Shown piece by piece: positions 7,853 through 15,712 of a stretch of 19,446 nucleotides of DNA (position 1 is its first letter; each line of letters starts with the position of its first letter). This DNA comes from an uncultured Alphaproteobacteria bacterium (lineage in GTDB: Bacteria > Pseudomonadota > Alphaproteobacteria > Puniceispirillales > UBA1172): assembly GCA_937952245.1 (NCBI GenBank), contig CALFYS010000136.1:1-19446 (forward strand). Reading direction: 5' to 3'. The translations under genes were made by a program, and so were the position numbers. Below the pieces are notes generated by a model. That model was not told the origin of the DNA and ran no database searches. It saw only the letters and a list, made by a program, of their open reading frames with translations.

Positions 7853-9670
7853 ATGTGGCGTGAACTGTCCAAAATCTTGATGGCTTTATTGGTGATTATT
7901 GGCATCGGCAATGGCCATAATTTAGCGGCTCATGCGGCGACCCTTCCTTTTGAAGAACATAACCTTGATCTGCCTCTCCCGCTGTCAGCGGCCGATGTTG
8001 AACGCTATCAACAAATCTTTGCCCTGCAACAGGATAAGAAATGGAAAGAAGCCGATAAGCTGATTAAAGCCTTGGACAATGACCTTTTGTTAGGGCGGGT
8101 GTTATCGCAGCGGTATTTGCACCCCACAGGTTGGCGGTCAAGTTATAAGGAGCTGTCGTCTTGGCTGAAGAATTATAATGACCACCCCGCCGCCAGCCGG
8201 ATTTCATGGCTTGCGAAAAAAAGGAAACCATCGAAAGCCAAAGCCCCAAAAGCCCCGAAAAAAGGATATTTGAACGGCTATGGCCGGTCGTCCTTGGGCA
8301 GCAGTTACGTTTCTATCCCCACCACTCGAGTGGGGCGGTCATCGCCTTCTAAAACACGTCAGATCGCGCGTGAAATTCGCTATAAAATCCGGTCAGGTTG
8401 GCCTTCAGGCGGGCGGGATATGCTGAATAAAGGCAATCTTCGTTACCTGACCAAATATGAAGAAGCGGTGTTGCGAGCCGATATTGCCCATGGCTATTTT
8501 ATCTATGGCAAAGATATTAACGCCATTCGGCAAGCCCGTCAGGCGATTGCCATCGCGGGTTTGAAAGTTCCTGTGGCGTATTGGACGGCAGGGATCGCGG
8601 CATGGCGGAGCGGTGATATTGACCAAGCGTTGAACTTTTTTCATGTCTTGGCGGAAGATGAAAACGCCAGCGGGCGGCTGGTGGCCAGCGCGGCTTTTTG
8701 GGCAAGCCGCGGTGAATTGCGCAACGGCAATGCCGCGGAATCATTCCGCTATCTGGAAATTGCCGCCCAACATCAGGATACATTTTACGGCAGCCTTGCC
8801 GCCGAAGCCCTCGGCCAAGACATCACTTTGGATTTTGACTTGCCCGAAGTGACGGATGCTTATTTGGATTGGCTTAAATCAACCCCCGGGGGGATGCGCG
8901 CCTTTGCTTTGTTGCAGGTGGGGGAGACCTATCACGCCAGCCGTGAGCTGCGCTATCTCTGGGAAGAAATGACGGATGACCAAAAGGTTCAGACCATGTC
9001 CTTTGCCGCGAAAACCCATATGGCGGGGCTGGCCTTCCGGACAGCGGATGTGATTAAACGAGAACAAGGCCGGGTTTATTACGGCGGGCTTTATCCGATC
9101 CCTGATTTTGAAGCTGGCGCGCCCATCCGGATTGATCAGGCGGTGTTGTTATCGGTCATGCGACAGGAATCAGGCTTTAACCCACGGGCGAAATCTTGGG
9201 CGAAGGCCAGCGGATTGATGCAATTGATGCCGGCCACGGCGGCGTTCATTACCCGTGACCGTGGCTATCGCGGGAAAAAGCGGCATGATCTGATGGTGCC
9301 TGCCGTTAACATTAAAATTGGTGAAGATTATATCCTGCATCTGTTAAATGAACCGCTGATTGAAAATGATATGGTCAAGTTGTTGGCGGCTTATAATGGC
9401 GGGCCCGGCAACCTCAGAAAATGGATGCGGAAGGTCAATCACGGTGGGGATACGTTGATGTTATTGGAATCCCTGCAAGCCCGTGAGACGCGATTTTATG
9501 TCAAGAACGTCATGACGAATTTATGGATTTACCGCAAACGATTGGGGCAGGACGCGGTGGCGGTTTCCAATTTGGCCGGTCAAGGCGTGGCGACATACGC
9601 GCCTTTCCAAGGCCAGCAAGATAACCGTGTTTGTATGCTGACCAAGCTCAATGAGAAATGCGCCAATTAA
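7853..9670 (+). CDS. Soluble lytic murein transglycosylase (Slt-like)
   Basis: 605 residues, close to the size of Slt70-type enzymes. Residues 1-29 look like a signal peptide ending AHA, so the enzyme acts in the periplasm. Such enzymes cleave the MurNAc-GlcNAc bond of peptidoglycan to leave 1,6-anhydro ends. The long helical middle (about 165-420) resembles the superhelical ring domain, and the C-terminal lysozyme-like domain (about 425-560) has all three SLT motifs: VMRQESGFNP with catalytic E439, GLMQLMPATA (454-463) and AAYNGGPGN (512-520). AGGG lies 7 bases before the ATG. A basic Lys/Pro/Ala stretch (122-138) followed by a Gly/Ser-rich segment is an unusual insert near the N-terminal third. 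It sits 125 bases after the glycosylase gene and 30 before moaB. Confidence 0.93.
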   Translation: MWRELSKILMALLVIIGIGNGHNLAAHAATLPFEEHNLDLPLPLSAADVERYQQIFALQQDKKWKEADKLIKALDNDLLLGRVLSQRYLHPTGWRSSYKELSSWLKNYNDHPAASRISWLAKKRKPSKAKAPKAPKKGYLNGYGRSSLGSSYVSIPTTRVGRSSPSKTRQIAREIRYKIRSGWPSGGRDMLNKGNLRYLTKYEEAVLRADIAHGYFIYGKDINAIRQARQAIAIAGLKVPVAYWTAGIAAWRSGDIDQALNFFHVLAEDENASGRLVASAAFWASRGELRNGNAAESFRYLEIAAQHQDTFYGSLAAEALGQDITLDFDLPEVTDAYLDWLKSTPGGMRAFALLQVGETYHASRELRYLWEEMTDDQKVQTMSFAAKTHMAGLAFRTADVIKREQGRVYYGGLYPIPDFEAGAPIRIDQAVLLSVMRQESGFNPRAKSWAKASGLMQLMPATAAFITRDRGYRGKKRHDLMVPAVNIKIGEDYILHLLNEPLIENDMVKLLAAYNGGPGNLRKWMRKVNHGGDTLMLLESLQARETRFYVKNVMTNLWIYRKRLGQDAVAVSNLAGQGVATYAPFQGQQDNRVCMLTKLNEKCAN

Positions 9671-9700
9671 CCGTCATGAAAAGACATTAAAGGGGATGAC

Positions 9701-10255
9701 ATGACAGGCCGATTAGACGAAACCATTGACTTTATCCCGATTGGGATTGCGGTCATGACCATTTCTGACAGCCGCACCACCGCCGATGATAAATCAGGTG
9801 ATGTCTTGGCGGGGCGGGTCACAGACCATGGCCATCACTTGATCAGCCGGACGATTGTTCGTGATGATATTGATGAAATTCAAGCGATGGTCAAAATCTG
9901 GATGGATGACCCTGAAATTGACGCGATTATTTCCACCGGCGGCACCGGCGTCACCGGACGTGATGTCACCCCTGAGGCGATGCGCGGCATTTTTGACAAA
10001 GAGATCGAAGGCTTTGGGGAAATGTTCCGCTGGCTCAGCTATGCCAAGATTGGCACATCCGCGTTGCAAAGCCGTGCCATTGGCGGGGTTGCTGGCGGGA
10101 CGTATATTTTTGCCTTGCCTGGCTCGCCTTCGGCTTGCCGTGATGGTTGGGATGATATTCTGAAATGGCAATTGGATATTCGCCACCAGCCCTGCAATTT
10201 TGTTGAGATCATGCCCAGATTATTAGAAAGCGGGATCGGTGGCAGATCAAGTTGA
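9701..10255 (+). CDS. moaB: Molybdenum cofactor biosynthesis protein MoaB
   Basis: 184 residues of the MoaB/Mog fold. These proteins adenylylate molybdopterin, or bind it, on the way to molybdenum cofactor in the cytoplasm. The N-terminal IAVMTISDSRT and the molybdopterin-binding loop STGGTGVTGRD (78-88) are typical, as are the later LPGSPSACRDGWDDIL residues. The length and a C-terminal extension without a MoeA domain favour MoaB over Mog. AAAGGGG lies 5 bases before the ATG. The 3' end overlaps rnhB by 17 bases in another frame, so the two are probably translated from one message. No other molybdenum cofactor gene is in the window. Confidence 0.92.
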   Translation: MTGRLDETIDFIPIGIAVMTISDSRTTADDKSGDVLAGRVTDHGHHLISRTIVRDDIDEIQAMVKIWMDDPEIDAIISTGGTGVTGRDVTPEAMRGIFDKEIEGFGEMFRWLSYAKIGTSALQSRAIGGVAGGTYIFALPGSPSACRDGWDDILKWQLDIRHQPCNFVEIMPRLLESGIGGRSS

Positions 10256-10979
10256 CCGTCCAAAAAAACTTGATCAATCCCGCCCTGATTTCAGTTTAGA
10301 ATTAGCGGCCATCAACGACCGCCCTGATTTATTTTCCCATCATAACCGCATTGTCATTGGTGTTGATGAAGCGGGGCGCGGGCCTTGGGCAGGGCCGGTC
10401 ACCGCTGGCGCGGCATGGATCACCCCTGATCAATGGCAAGACCTGCCTTCGGGGCTTAATGATTCCAAAAAGCTAAACGCCGCCCGTCGCCGTGATTTAT
10501 TTCTGGCATTGCAGGATAATCCCCAAGTTAAGACCGCCACCGCGTCTTCTTCGGTAGAGGTGATTGATCAAGACGGTATCCTGAACGCCACGTTCAAAGC
10601 GATGGATGACGCGGTCATGGTGTTGCTGCAACAGCATGACCCTGATGTTGACGTGACGGTTTTGGTCGATGGCAATTTGGCCCCGCCTTTTCCCCGATTG
10701 CGGCAGGTCTTGCAAAACCCGCCGGTGATTATCCCTGTTATCAAAGGCGATGGCCGGTCGCTTTCAATCGCCGCGGCATCAATCATGGCAAAGGAAACCC
10801 GTGATCAGTTAATGGATGACCTTGATCAGCAATGCCCGGGGTATGGTTGGGCGGATAATAAAGGCTATGGCACGAAATCCCATCAAGCGGGATTGGCGAA
10901 ACAGGGGGTGACGCCACATCACCGCCGCAGCTTTAAGCCCATTGAACGTCTTTTAGCCGCCACCCCCACCACAAGATAA
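10239..10979 (+). CDS. rnhB: Ribonuclease HII
   Basis: 246 residues. The enzyme cuts RNA in RNA-DNA hybrids and removes single ribonucleotides misincorporated in DNA. The motif IGVDEAGRGPWAGPV supplies D43 and E44, LVDGN supplies D144, and IKGDGRSLSIAAASIMAK supplies D171, completing the DEDD metal site. NKGYGTKSHQAGL and HHRRSF close the family pattern. An N-terminal stretch of about 35 residues precedes the core, a common variation. The start is a GTG inside the end of moaB; no in-frame ATG lies before the catalytic core. ccrM follows on the same strand after 116 bases, a gene order I know from other alphaproteobacteria. Confidence 0.96.
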   Translation: MADQVDRPKKLDQSRPDFSLELAAINDRPDLFSHHNRIVIGVDEAGRGPWAGPVTAGAAWITPDQWQDLPSGLNDSKKLNAARRRDLFLALQDNPQVKTATASSSVEVIDQDGILNATFKAMDDAVMVLLQQHDPDVDVTVLVDGNLAPPFPRLRQVLQNPPVIIPVIKGDGRSLSIAAASIMAKETRDQLMDDLDQQCPGYGWADNKGYGTKSHQAGLAKQGVTPHHRRSFKPIERLLAATPTTR

Positions 10980-11095
10980 AGGGACGTTTCAGAAAACCGC
11001 CACCAGATATAGAAATTACTTTATCTTTGCTTCATAAAGCATTGACTTTACATGATTCTCTGCGAAAAGATGGGTCTTAAGCAAAGGATTTTTCA
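10980..11095 (+). promoter_or_regulatory. ccrM leader with a single GANTC site
   Basis: This AT-rich 116-base gap between rnhB and ccrM contains TTGACT (11043-11048), which resembles a -35 box, but no convincing -10 at 17 bases. One GATTC at 11054-11058 is a target for the CcrM methylase itself. In Caulobacter, GANTC sites in the ccrM leader let methylation state affect expression; similar feedback here is inference. I see no full CtrA box (TTAA-N7-TTAA). AAAGGA at 11083-11088, 7 bases before the ATG, is the ribosome site. Confidence 0.35.
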
Positions 11096-12226
11096 ATGGC
11101 TAAGACAGCAGAAACCCATCTTAAAAACATCACCAATACCGTGGTTATCGGTGATTGCATCAATGAATTAAAGCGTCTTCCTGACGCTTGTGTTGATCTG
11201 GTTTTTGCGGACCCGCCTTATAATCTGCAATTAAGTGGCGCGCAATTAACACGGCCTGATGAAACCGCGGTGACCGCTGTTTTGGAAGATTGGGATAAGT
11301 TCGACACCACAAAAGCTTATGATGAGTTCACGAAAGCATGGATGGCCGAAGCCCACCGTATTCTTAAGCCCGATGGCGCGATTTGGGTGATCGGGTCTTA
11401 CCATAATATCTACCGTGTGGGCACGGTGCTGCAAGATACAGGGTTTTGGATGATCAATGATGTCGTCTGGCGTAAATCCAACCCGATGCCGAATTTCCGT
11501 GGGCGGCGTTTTACCAATGCCCATGAAACCTTGCTTTGGGCGGTTAAGTCTCAGAAATCACGCTATACGTTTAATTATGATTCGATGAAGGCGATGAATG
11601 ATGATGTTCAGATGCGATCGGATTGGACCTTGCCTGTTTGCAATGGCGGTGAGCGTATTAAAGATGAAAAAAATGGCCAGCGTGCCCATCCAACCCAAAA
11701 GCCAGAATCATTGCTGGCGCGGGTGATCATGGCCTCCAGCAACCCGGGTGATTTGATTTTAGACCCGTTCTTTGGTTCAGGCACCACTGGCGCGGTGGCG
11801 AAAAAATTAGGCCGCAAATTTATTGGCATTGAACGCGATGAAACCTATGCCGATGTCGCGAAAAAACGATTGAAATCGGTCAAGCCGATTGCAGAATCTG
11901 AACTGCTGGCCATGCCGACAAAAAGAGCCGCCACCCGCGTGCCATTCGGCGCGTTATTAGAAGGCGGGATGATCAAACCCGGGGAGACATTGGTCTGTCC
12001 AAAAGGGCAATGGCGGGCGCGTGTTCGGGCTGATGGCAGTCTTCTGGAAACAACCCCACAAGGGGCTGAAGCCTTGCCACGATCAGGGTCTATTCATTCA
12101 TTGAGCGCTAAAATGCTGGGGCGTGAAAGCTGCAACGGCTGGTCGTTCTGGCAAATTGAACGCGGCAAGAAAACCGTATCATTGGATGATCTGCGGGATC
12201 AAATGCGCCAGCAAATTGACAGCTAA
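11096..12226 (+). CDS. ccrM: CcrM-type cell-cycle adenine DNA methyltransferase (GANTC)
   Basis: 376 residues, slightly longer than Caulobacter CcrM. It is a solitary beta-class N6-adenine methyltransferase expected to methylate GANTC. The catalytic DPPYNL is at 39-44 and the AdoMet-binding DPFFGSGTTG at 223-232, the beta-class order. Between them are WRKSNPMPNF, RRFTNAHETLLWA and RAHPTQKPESLL, which are typical of CcrM/HinfI-like enzymes. The C-terminal part (about 280-365, RVPFGALLEGGMIKPGETL to WSFWQIERG) is the extra DNA-binding domain that separates CcrM from restriction-linked relatives. No restriction endonuclease is beside it. In alphaproteobacteria the enzyme links replication to cell-cycle gene expression. 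Its stop codon directly abuts that of the convergent transporter gene. Confidence 0.96.
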   Translation: MAKTAETHLKNITNTVVIGDCINELKRLPDACVDLVFADPPYNLQLSGAQLTRPDETAVTAVLEDWDKFDTTKAYDEFTKAWMAEAHRILKPDGAIWVIGSYHNIYRVGTVLQDTGFWMINDVVWRKSNPMPNFRGRRFTNAHETLLWAVKSQKSRYTFNYDSMKAMNDDVQMRSDWTLPVCNGGERIKDEKNGQRAHPTQKPESLLARVIMASSNPGDLILDPFFGSGTTGAVAKKLGRKFIGIERDETYADVAKKRLKSVKPIAESELLAMPTKRAATRVPFGALLEGGMIKPGETLVCPKGQWRARVRADGSLLETTPQGAEALPRSGSIHSLSAKMLGRESCNGWSFWQIERGKKTVSLDDLRDQMRQQIDS

Positions 12227-13456
12227 TCACGTTTGGTTGGGGGCGGGGCGTAACAACAACAGCCCGCCTATTAATAAGGCCAAGACCACCGCCATGCCGT
12301 AACGATCTTGGCCCGTCATCAGCACCACCACTCCATATAAAAACGGCCCCACAAATGCCGTGGATTTTCCGGTCAGCATCATGAAACTAAAGACTTGGGC
12401 TTCTTTGTTTTTAGGCGCGAGCCGAGCGAGGTGACTGCGGCTGGCGGATTGCAACGGGCCAATGAAAAACCCCAGCAAACTGCCCATGATCCAGAACATC
12501 ACCGGCGCGCTGGCCAGCATAATCACCGCCCCGATCATGATCAGGGCAATCAGGCTGAACCGGATGGTTTTAATCGCGCCCAGCCGATCATCGGCCCAGC
12601 CGCCAACAATAGCCCCCACGCCAGCGGTGAGATTGGTGATGATCGCAAAGATCAGCACTTCGGTTTGGGATAATCCAAAAACATTGGCGGCGAAAATCCC
12701 CCCGAAAGCAAATAGCGTCACCAGCCCATCGGCGTAAATCATGCGGGTGATTAAAAACCGCACCATGCCTGGGCTTTGCTTAATCAGTCGCCATGTCTGC
12801 CGCAGGTTATGGGCTTCAGGATCAGGCTGGCCTTCTGGCACATAAAGAAAAAACGGAATGACAAAAACCGCGAGCCAAATGGCCGCCAAGGGCATGGTGA
12901 TGCGGATATGTTCCGCCCCATCAGCATCAAGACCAAATGGCGGGGCATCAGGCAAGATCAATATCCCCAAGACCAGACCAAGGGATAAAATCGCCCCGAT
13001 ATAACCAAACCCCCAAGCCAGACCAGAAACGCGCCCAATTGTTTTGGCCGTCGCCACTTTCGGCAATAAGGCGTTATAGAAAACAAATGACAATTCGGTG
13101 GCGAAAATCATCACCGCCGACAGCCCCAAGGCCATCACGGCGAAACCTGTTTCGGGTTGAACAAACCAGAGCAAGCCGCCGGTGATCATGGCCATCAGTG
13201 TTAAGACAAAGAGAGATCGTTTGCGCCAGCCATATCGGTCAGCGATGATGCCTGAAAAAGGCGCGGCAATGGCAACGGCAATACCCGCAAGGGCGGTCAT
13301 CCACGCCCATGCCACCGTTCCGCCATCAGGCATAATGACGGTGGTGAAATAAACAGCAAAAACAAATGTCGCGTGAAGTGTCGGCAGGGGCGATGCCGCC
13401 CAATCATATGCCGCGTAGGACAGGACGGTTTTTTTATTGATCCCGTCGCTGTCCAT
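12227..13456 (-). CDS. UMF1-type MFS transporter
   Basis: 409 residues, strongly hydrophobic, consistent with 12 transmembrane helices. The first segment SYAAYDWAASPLPTLHATF resembles the YDWA start of the UMF1/Atg22-like branch of the major facilitator superfamily. The loop after helix 2, GIIADRYGWRKRSLF, is an MFS motif A variant. The substrate cannot be read from sequence. The gene begins 10 bases after the malate synthase stop, and its ribosome site AAGGGG overlaps that stop codon, so it is almost certainly co-transcribed and coupled with glcB. Transport of a glyoxylate- or malate-pathway metabolite is possible but only inferred from position. It ends exactly against the convergent ccrM. 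Confidence 0.85.
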   Translation of the reverse strand: MDSDGINKKTVLSYAAYDWAASPLPTLHATFVFAVYFTTVIMPDGGTVAWAWMTALAGIAVAIAAPFSGIIADRYGWRKRSLFVLTLMAMITGGLLWFVQPETGFAVMALGLSAVMIFATELSFVFYNALLPKVATAKTIGRVSGLAWGFGYIGAILSLGLVLGILILPDAPPFGLDADGAEHIRITMPLAAIWLAVFVIPFFLYVPEGQPDPEAHNLRQTWRLIKQSPGMVRFLITRMIYADGLVTLFAFGGIFAANVFGLSQTEVLIFAIITNLTAGVGAIVGGWADDRLGAIKTIRFSLIALIMIGAVIMLASAPVMFWIMGSLLGFFIGPLQSASRSHLARLAPKNKEAQVFSFMMLTGKSTAFVGPFLYGVVVLMTGQDRYGMAVVLALLIGGLLLLRPAPNQT

Positions 13457-13466
13457 TCAACACCCC

Positions 13467-15635
13467 TTAGGCGCTTTTCTTATCAAGCCGGCGGCCATGC
13501 AGAACAGGTTCTGTATATCCCGATGGCTGAACACGGCCTTCAAAGACCAATTCACAGGCCGCTTTAAACGCGATGGATGTATCAAAATTGCCATCCATAT
13601 TCTCATAAAGAGGATCACCAGCGTTTTGGCCATCCACCACTTTCGCCATCCGTTTCATGGTGGCCATGACTTGGTCTTCGGTGGTGATGCCATGGTGCAA
13701 CCAATTGGCGATATGCTGGGATGAGATCCGCAAGGTCGCGCGGTCTTCCATCAGGCCAATGTTGTTGATGTCTGGCACTTTTGAACAGCCAACGCCTTGA
13801 TCAATCCAGCGCACCACATAGCCCAAAATCCCTTGGGCGTTATTATCCAATTCCGCCTGAATATCATCTTCTGACCAATTGGTTTCACGGTTCACAGGAA
13901 TGTTCAACAAATCTTCCAGCTTGCCGCGTGGCTTGCCCTTCAAACTGTCTTGGATACCGAAAACATCAACCTGATGATAATGGGTGGCATGAAGTGTCGC
14001 CGCTGTTGGTGATGGCACCCAAGCGGTATTGGCACCAGCCTTGGGATGCATAACTTTTTGTTCCAGCATCGCCGCCATCAAATCAGGCATGGCCCACATC
14101 CCTTTACCGATCTGGGCTTTGCCGCTGAGACCACAAGCAAGGCCTTTATCAACATTCCAATCTTCATAGGATTGAATCCAAGCCGTGCCTTTCATCTCTG
14201 CTTTGCGGATCATCGGGCCCGCTTCCATGGAGGTGTGAATTTCATCACCCGTGCGATCAAGGAAGCCGGTGTTGATGAACGCCACCCGGCTTTTCGCCGC
14301 GCGGATACATTCCTTCAAATTGACGGTTGTCCGGCGTTCTTCATCCATAATCCCGATCTTGATGGTGGATGGCGCCAGCCCCAACAGGTCTTCCACCTGG
14401 CCCATCATCTTATTGACGAAACCGACTTCTTCAGGACCGTGCATTTTGGGCTTCACAATATAAACAGACCCAGCCCGTGAATTGCGAGGACCTTCTGTTT
14501 TCTTCAGGTCATGCATGGCGATGGCGGTTGAAACAAACGCGTCCATAATGCTTTCAGGAATTTCATCGCCATTCGGCAATAAAATCGCAGGATTGGTCAT
14601 CAGTTCACCGACATTACGAACCAGCATCATGGACCGGCCATGCAAGGTCAGTTCTGAACCATCAGGGGCAGTGTATTGTCGATCAGGGTTAAGCGCGCGG
14701 GTGATGGTTTTGCCGCCTTTCTCAAACGTATCGTTGAGATCACCAACCATCAGCCCCAGCCAATTGGAATAGGCCAAGACTTTATCTTCAGCATCAACCG
14801 CCGCAACTGAATCTTCAAGGTCAACAATGGTGGAGACAGCGGATTCCAACACAATATCATTGATGCCCGCGGGATCCGATGAACCGATGGCGCCATTGGC
14901 ATCAAATTGAATATCGATATGCATATTATTGACGGCCAGCAGAACAGATGTTGGGGCGGTGGCATCACCGGTATAACCGCGGAACATCGCGCTATCTGTC
15001 AAGGTTGTGGTGCTGCCATCTTGCATGGTGATCGCAAGACCGCCATCAACAACCGCAAATGATTTAACATCGTGATGGCTGCCTTTTGCCAATGGCGCCA
15101 CCGCATCCAAATGGGCGCGGGCATGGGCGATCACTTTTTCACCACGTTTCGGGTTATATCCGCCAGCACGGGTCGCGCCGTCATCTTCGCTAATGGCATC
15201 CGTTCCATAAAGCGCGTCATAGAGGCTGCCCCAACGGGCGTTGGCGGCATTCAACGCGTAACGGGCGTTCAGCACAGGCACAACCAATTGCGGGCCCGCG
15301 ATGGATGAAAATTCTTCATCAACGTTGCTGGTGGTGATCTCAAAATCATCACCTTCAGGCACCAAATAGCCGATTTCCATCAAGAAATTGGTATAGGCTT
15401 CGGCGTTAAAATCTTCACCACGATGGGCGATCAACCATTCATCAATCTTGGCTTGAAGGTCATCACGTTTGGCCACAAGCGCCCGTGATTCTGGTGCTAA
15501 TTCCGCCACTGATTTGGCAAAGCCTGCCCAAAAGTCATCGGCGGCAATACCAGCGCCAGGAAGAACCTTGGTGTTAATGAAATTCAATAATTCGTCAGCA
15601 ACCTGAAGGCCGTGACAGTCCGTTCTTGATGTCAT
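13467..15635 (-). CDS. glcB: Malate synthase G
   Basis: 722 residues, nearly the length of E. coli GlcB. It condenses glyoxylate with acetyl-CoA to malate, feeding two-carbon compounds such as glycolate or acetate into central metabolism. Alignment by motif places the catalytic residues at R340 (MLVRNVG), E432 (GIMDEERRT), D460 (FLDRTGDEIH) and D631 (LMEDRATLRISSQ). C617 in GVGCSKVP matches a cysteine also present in the E. coli enzyme. No isocitrate lyase or glycolate oxidase gene is in the window, so the glyoxylate source is not shown. A promoter with an overlapping palindrome lies upstream, and a UMF1-type transporter gene follows by 10 bases. Only a weak ribosome site (AGAGAA) precedes the ATG. 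Confidence 0.97.
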   Translation of the reverse strand: MTSRTDCHGLQVADELLNFINTKVLPGAGIAADDFWAGFAKSVAELAPESRALVAKRDDLQAKIDEWLIAHRGEDFNAEAYTNFLMEIGYLVPEGDDFEITTSNVDEEFSSIAGPQLVVPVLNARYALNAANARWGSLYDALYGTDAISEDDGATRAGGYNPKRGEKVIAHARAHLDAVAPLAKGSHHDVKSFAVVDGGLAITMQDGSTTTLTDSAMFRGYTGDATAPTSVLLAVNNMHIDIQFDANGAIGSSDPAGINDIVLESAVSTIVDLEDSVAAVDAEDKVLAYSNWLGLMVGDLNDTFEKGGKTITRALNPDRQYTAPDGSELTLHGRSMMLVRNVGELMTNPAILLPNGDEIPESIMDAFVSTAIAMHDLKKTEGPRNSRAGSVYIVKPKMHGPEEVGFVNKMMGQVEDLLGLAPSTIKIGIMDEERRTTVNLKECIRAAKSRVAFINTGFLDRTGDEIHTSMEAGPMIRKAEMKGTAWIQSYEDWNVDKGLACGLSGKAQIGKGMWAMPDLMAAMLEQKVMHPKAGANTAWVPSPTAATLHATHYHQVDVFGIQDSLKGKPRGKLEDLLNIPVNRETNWSEDDIQAELDNNAQGILGYVVRWIDQGVGCSKVPDINNIGLMEDRATLRISSQHIANWLHHGITTEDQVMATMKRMAKVVDGQNAGDPLYENMDGNFDTSIAFKAACELVFEGRVQPSGYTEPVLHGRRLDKKSA

Positions 15636-15667
15636 GATCTTATTCTCTGTTGGTGGTGTGTCTTGCC

Positions 15668-15685
15668 GCTGAATATATGTTCAGC
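15668..15685. promoter_or_regulatory. Perfect palindrome over the glcB promoter, possible operator
   Basis: GCTGAA at 15668-15673 and TTCAGC at 15680-15685 form a perfect 6-bp inverted repeat around a TATATG centre. It covers the likely -10 box of glcB, the position expected for a repressor site. It could also fold as a weak hairpin after the upstream mutase gene, but no T-run follows on the minus strand, so a terminator is less likely. Confidence 0.4.
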
Positions 15686-15700
15686 AATCTGTTGTGTAAA
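15672..15700 (-). promoter_or_regulatory. Likely sigma70 promoter of glcB
   Basis: On the minus strand TTTACA (15700-15695) is followed by exactly 17 bases and TATATT (15677-15672). Transcription would begin near 15665 and leave a leader of about 30 bases before the glcB ATG. The promoter starts 13 bases after the stop of the upstream mutase gene, so glcB has a means of separate expression. Confidence 0.55.
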
Positions 15701-15712
15701 GCAAAATGCCGC

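Noticed and set aside
9794..10186. 130-codon open frame on the minus strand
   Set aside because: Antisense to moaB, whose molybdopterin-binding loop is intact; no family resemblance in the antisense product.
11076..11092. CtrA-like half box (TTAA) in the ccrM leader
   Set aside because: The second half of TTAA-N7-TTAA is not there (ATTT instead), so the match is no better than chance in AT-rich sequence.
11096..12226. Restriction-modification system
   Set aside because: The methylase has the CcrM C-terminal domain and sits next to rnhB, with no endonuclease gene nearby; a solitary cell-cycle methylase fits better.
14046..14480. 144-codon open frame on the plus strand
   Set aside because: Antisense to the catalytic part of malate synthase G and without a ribosome site or recognisable domain.
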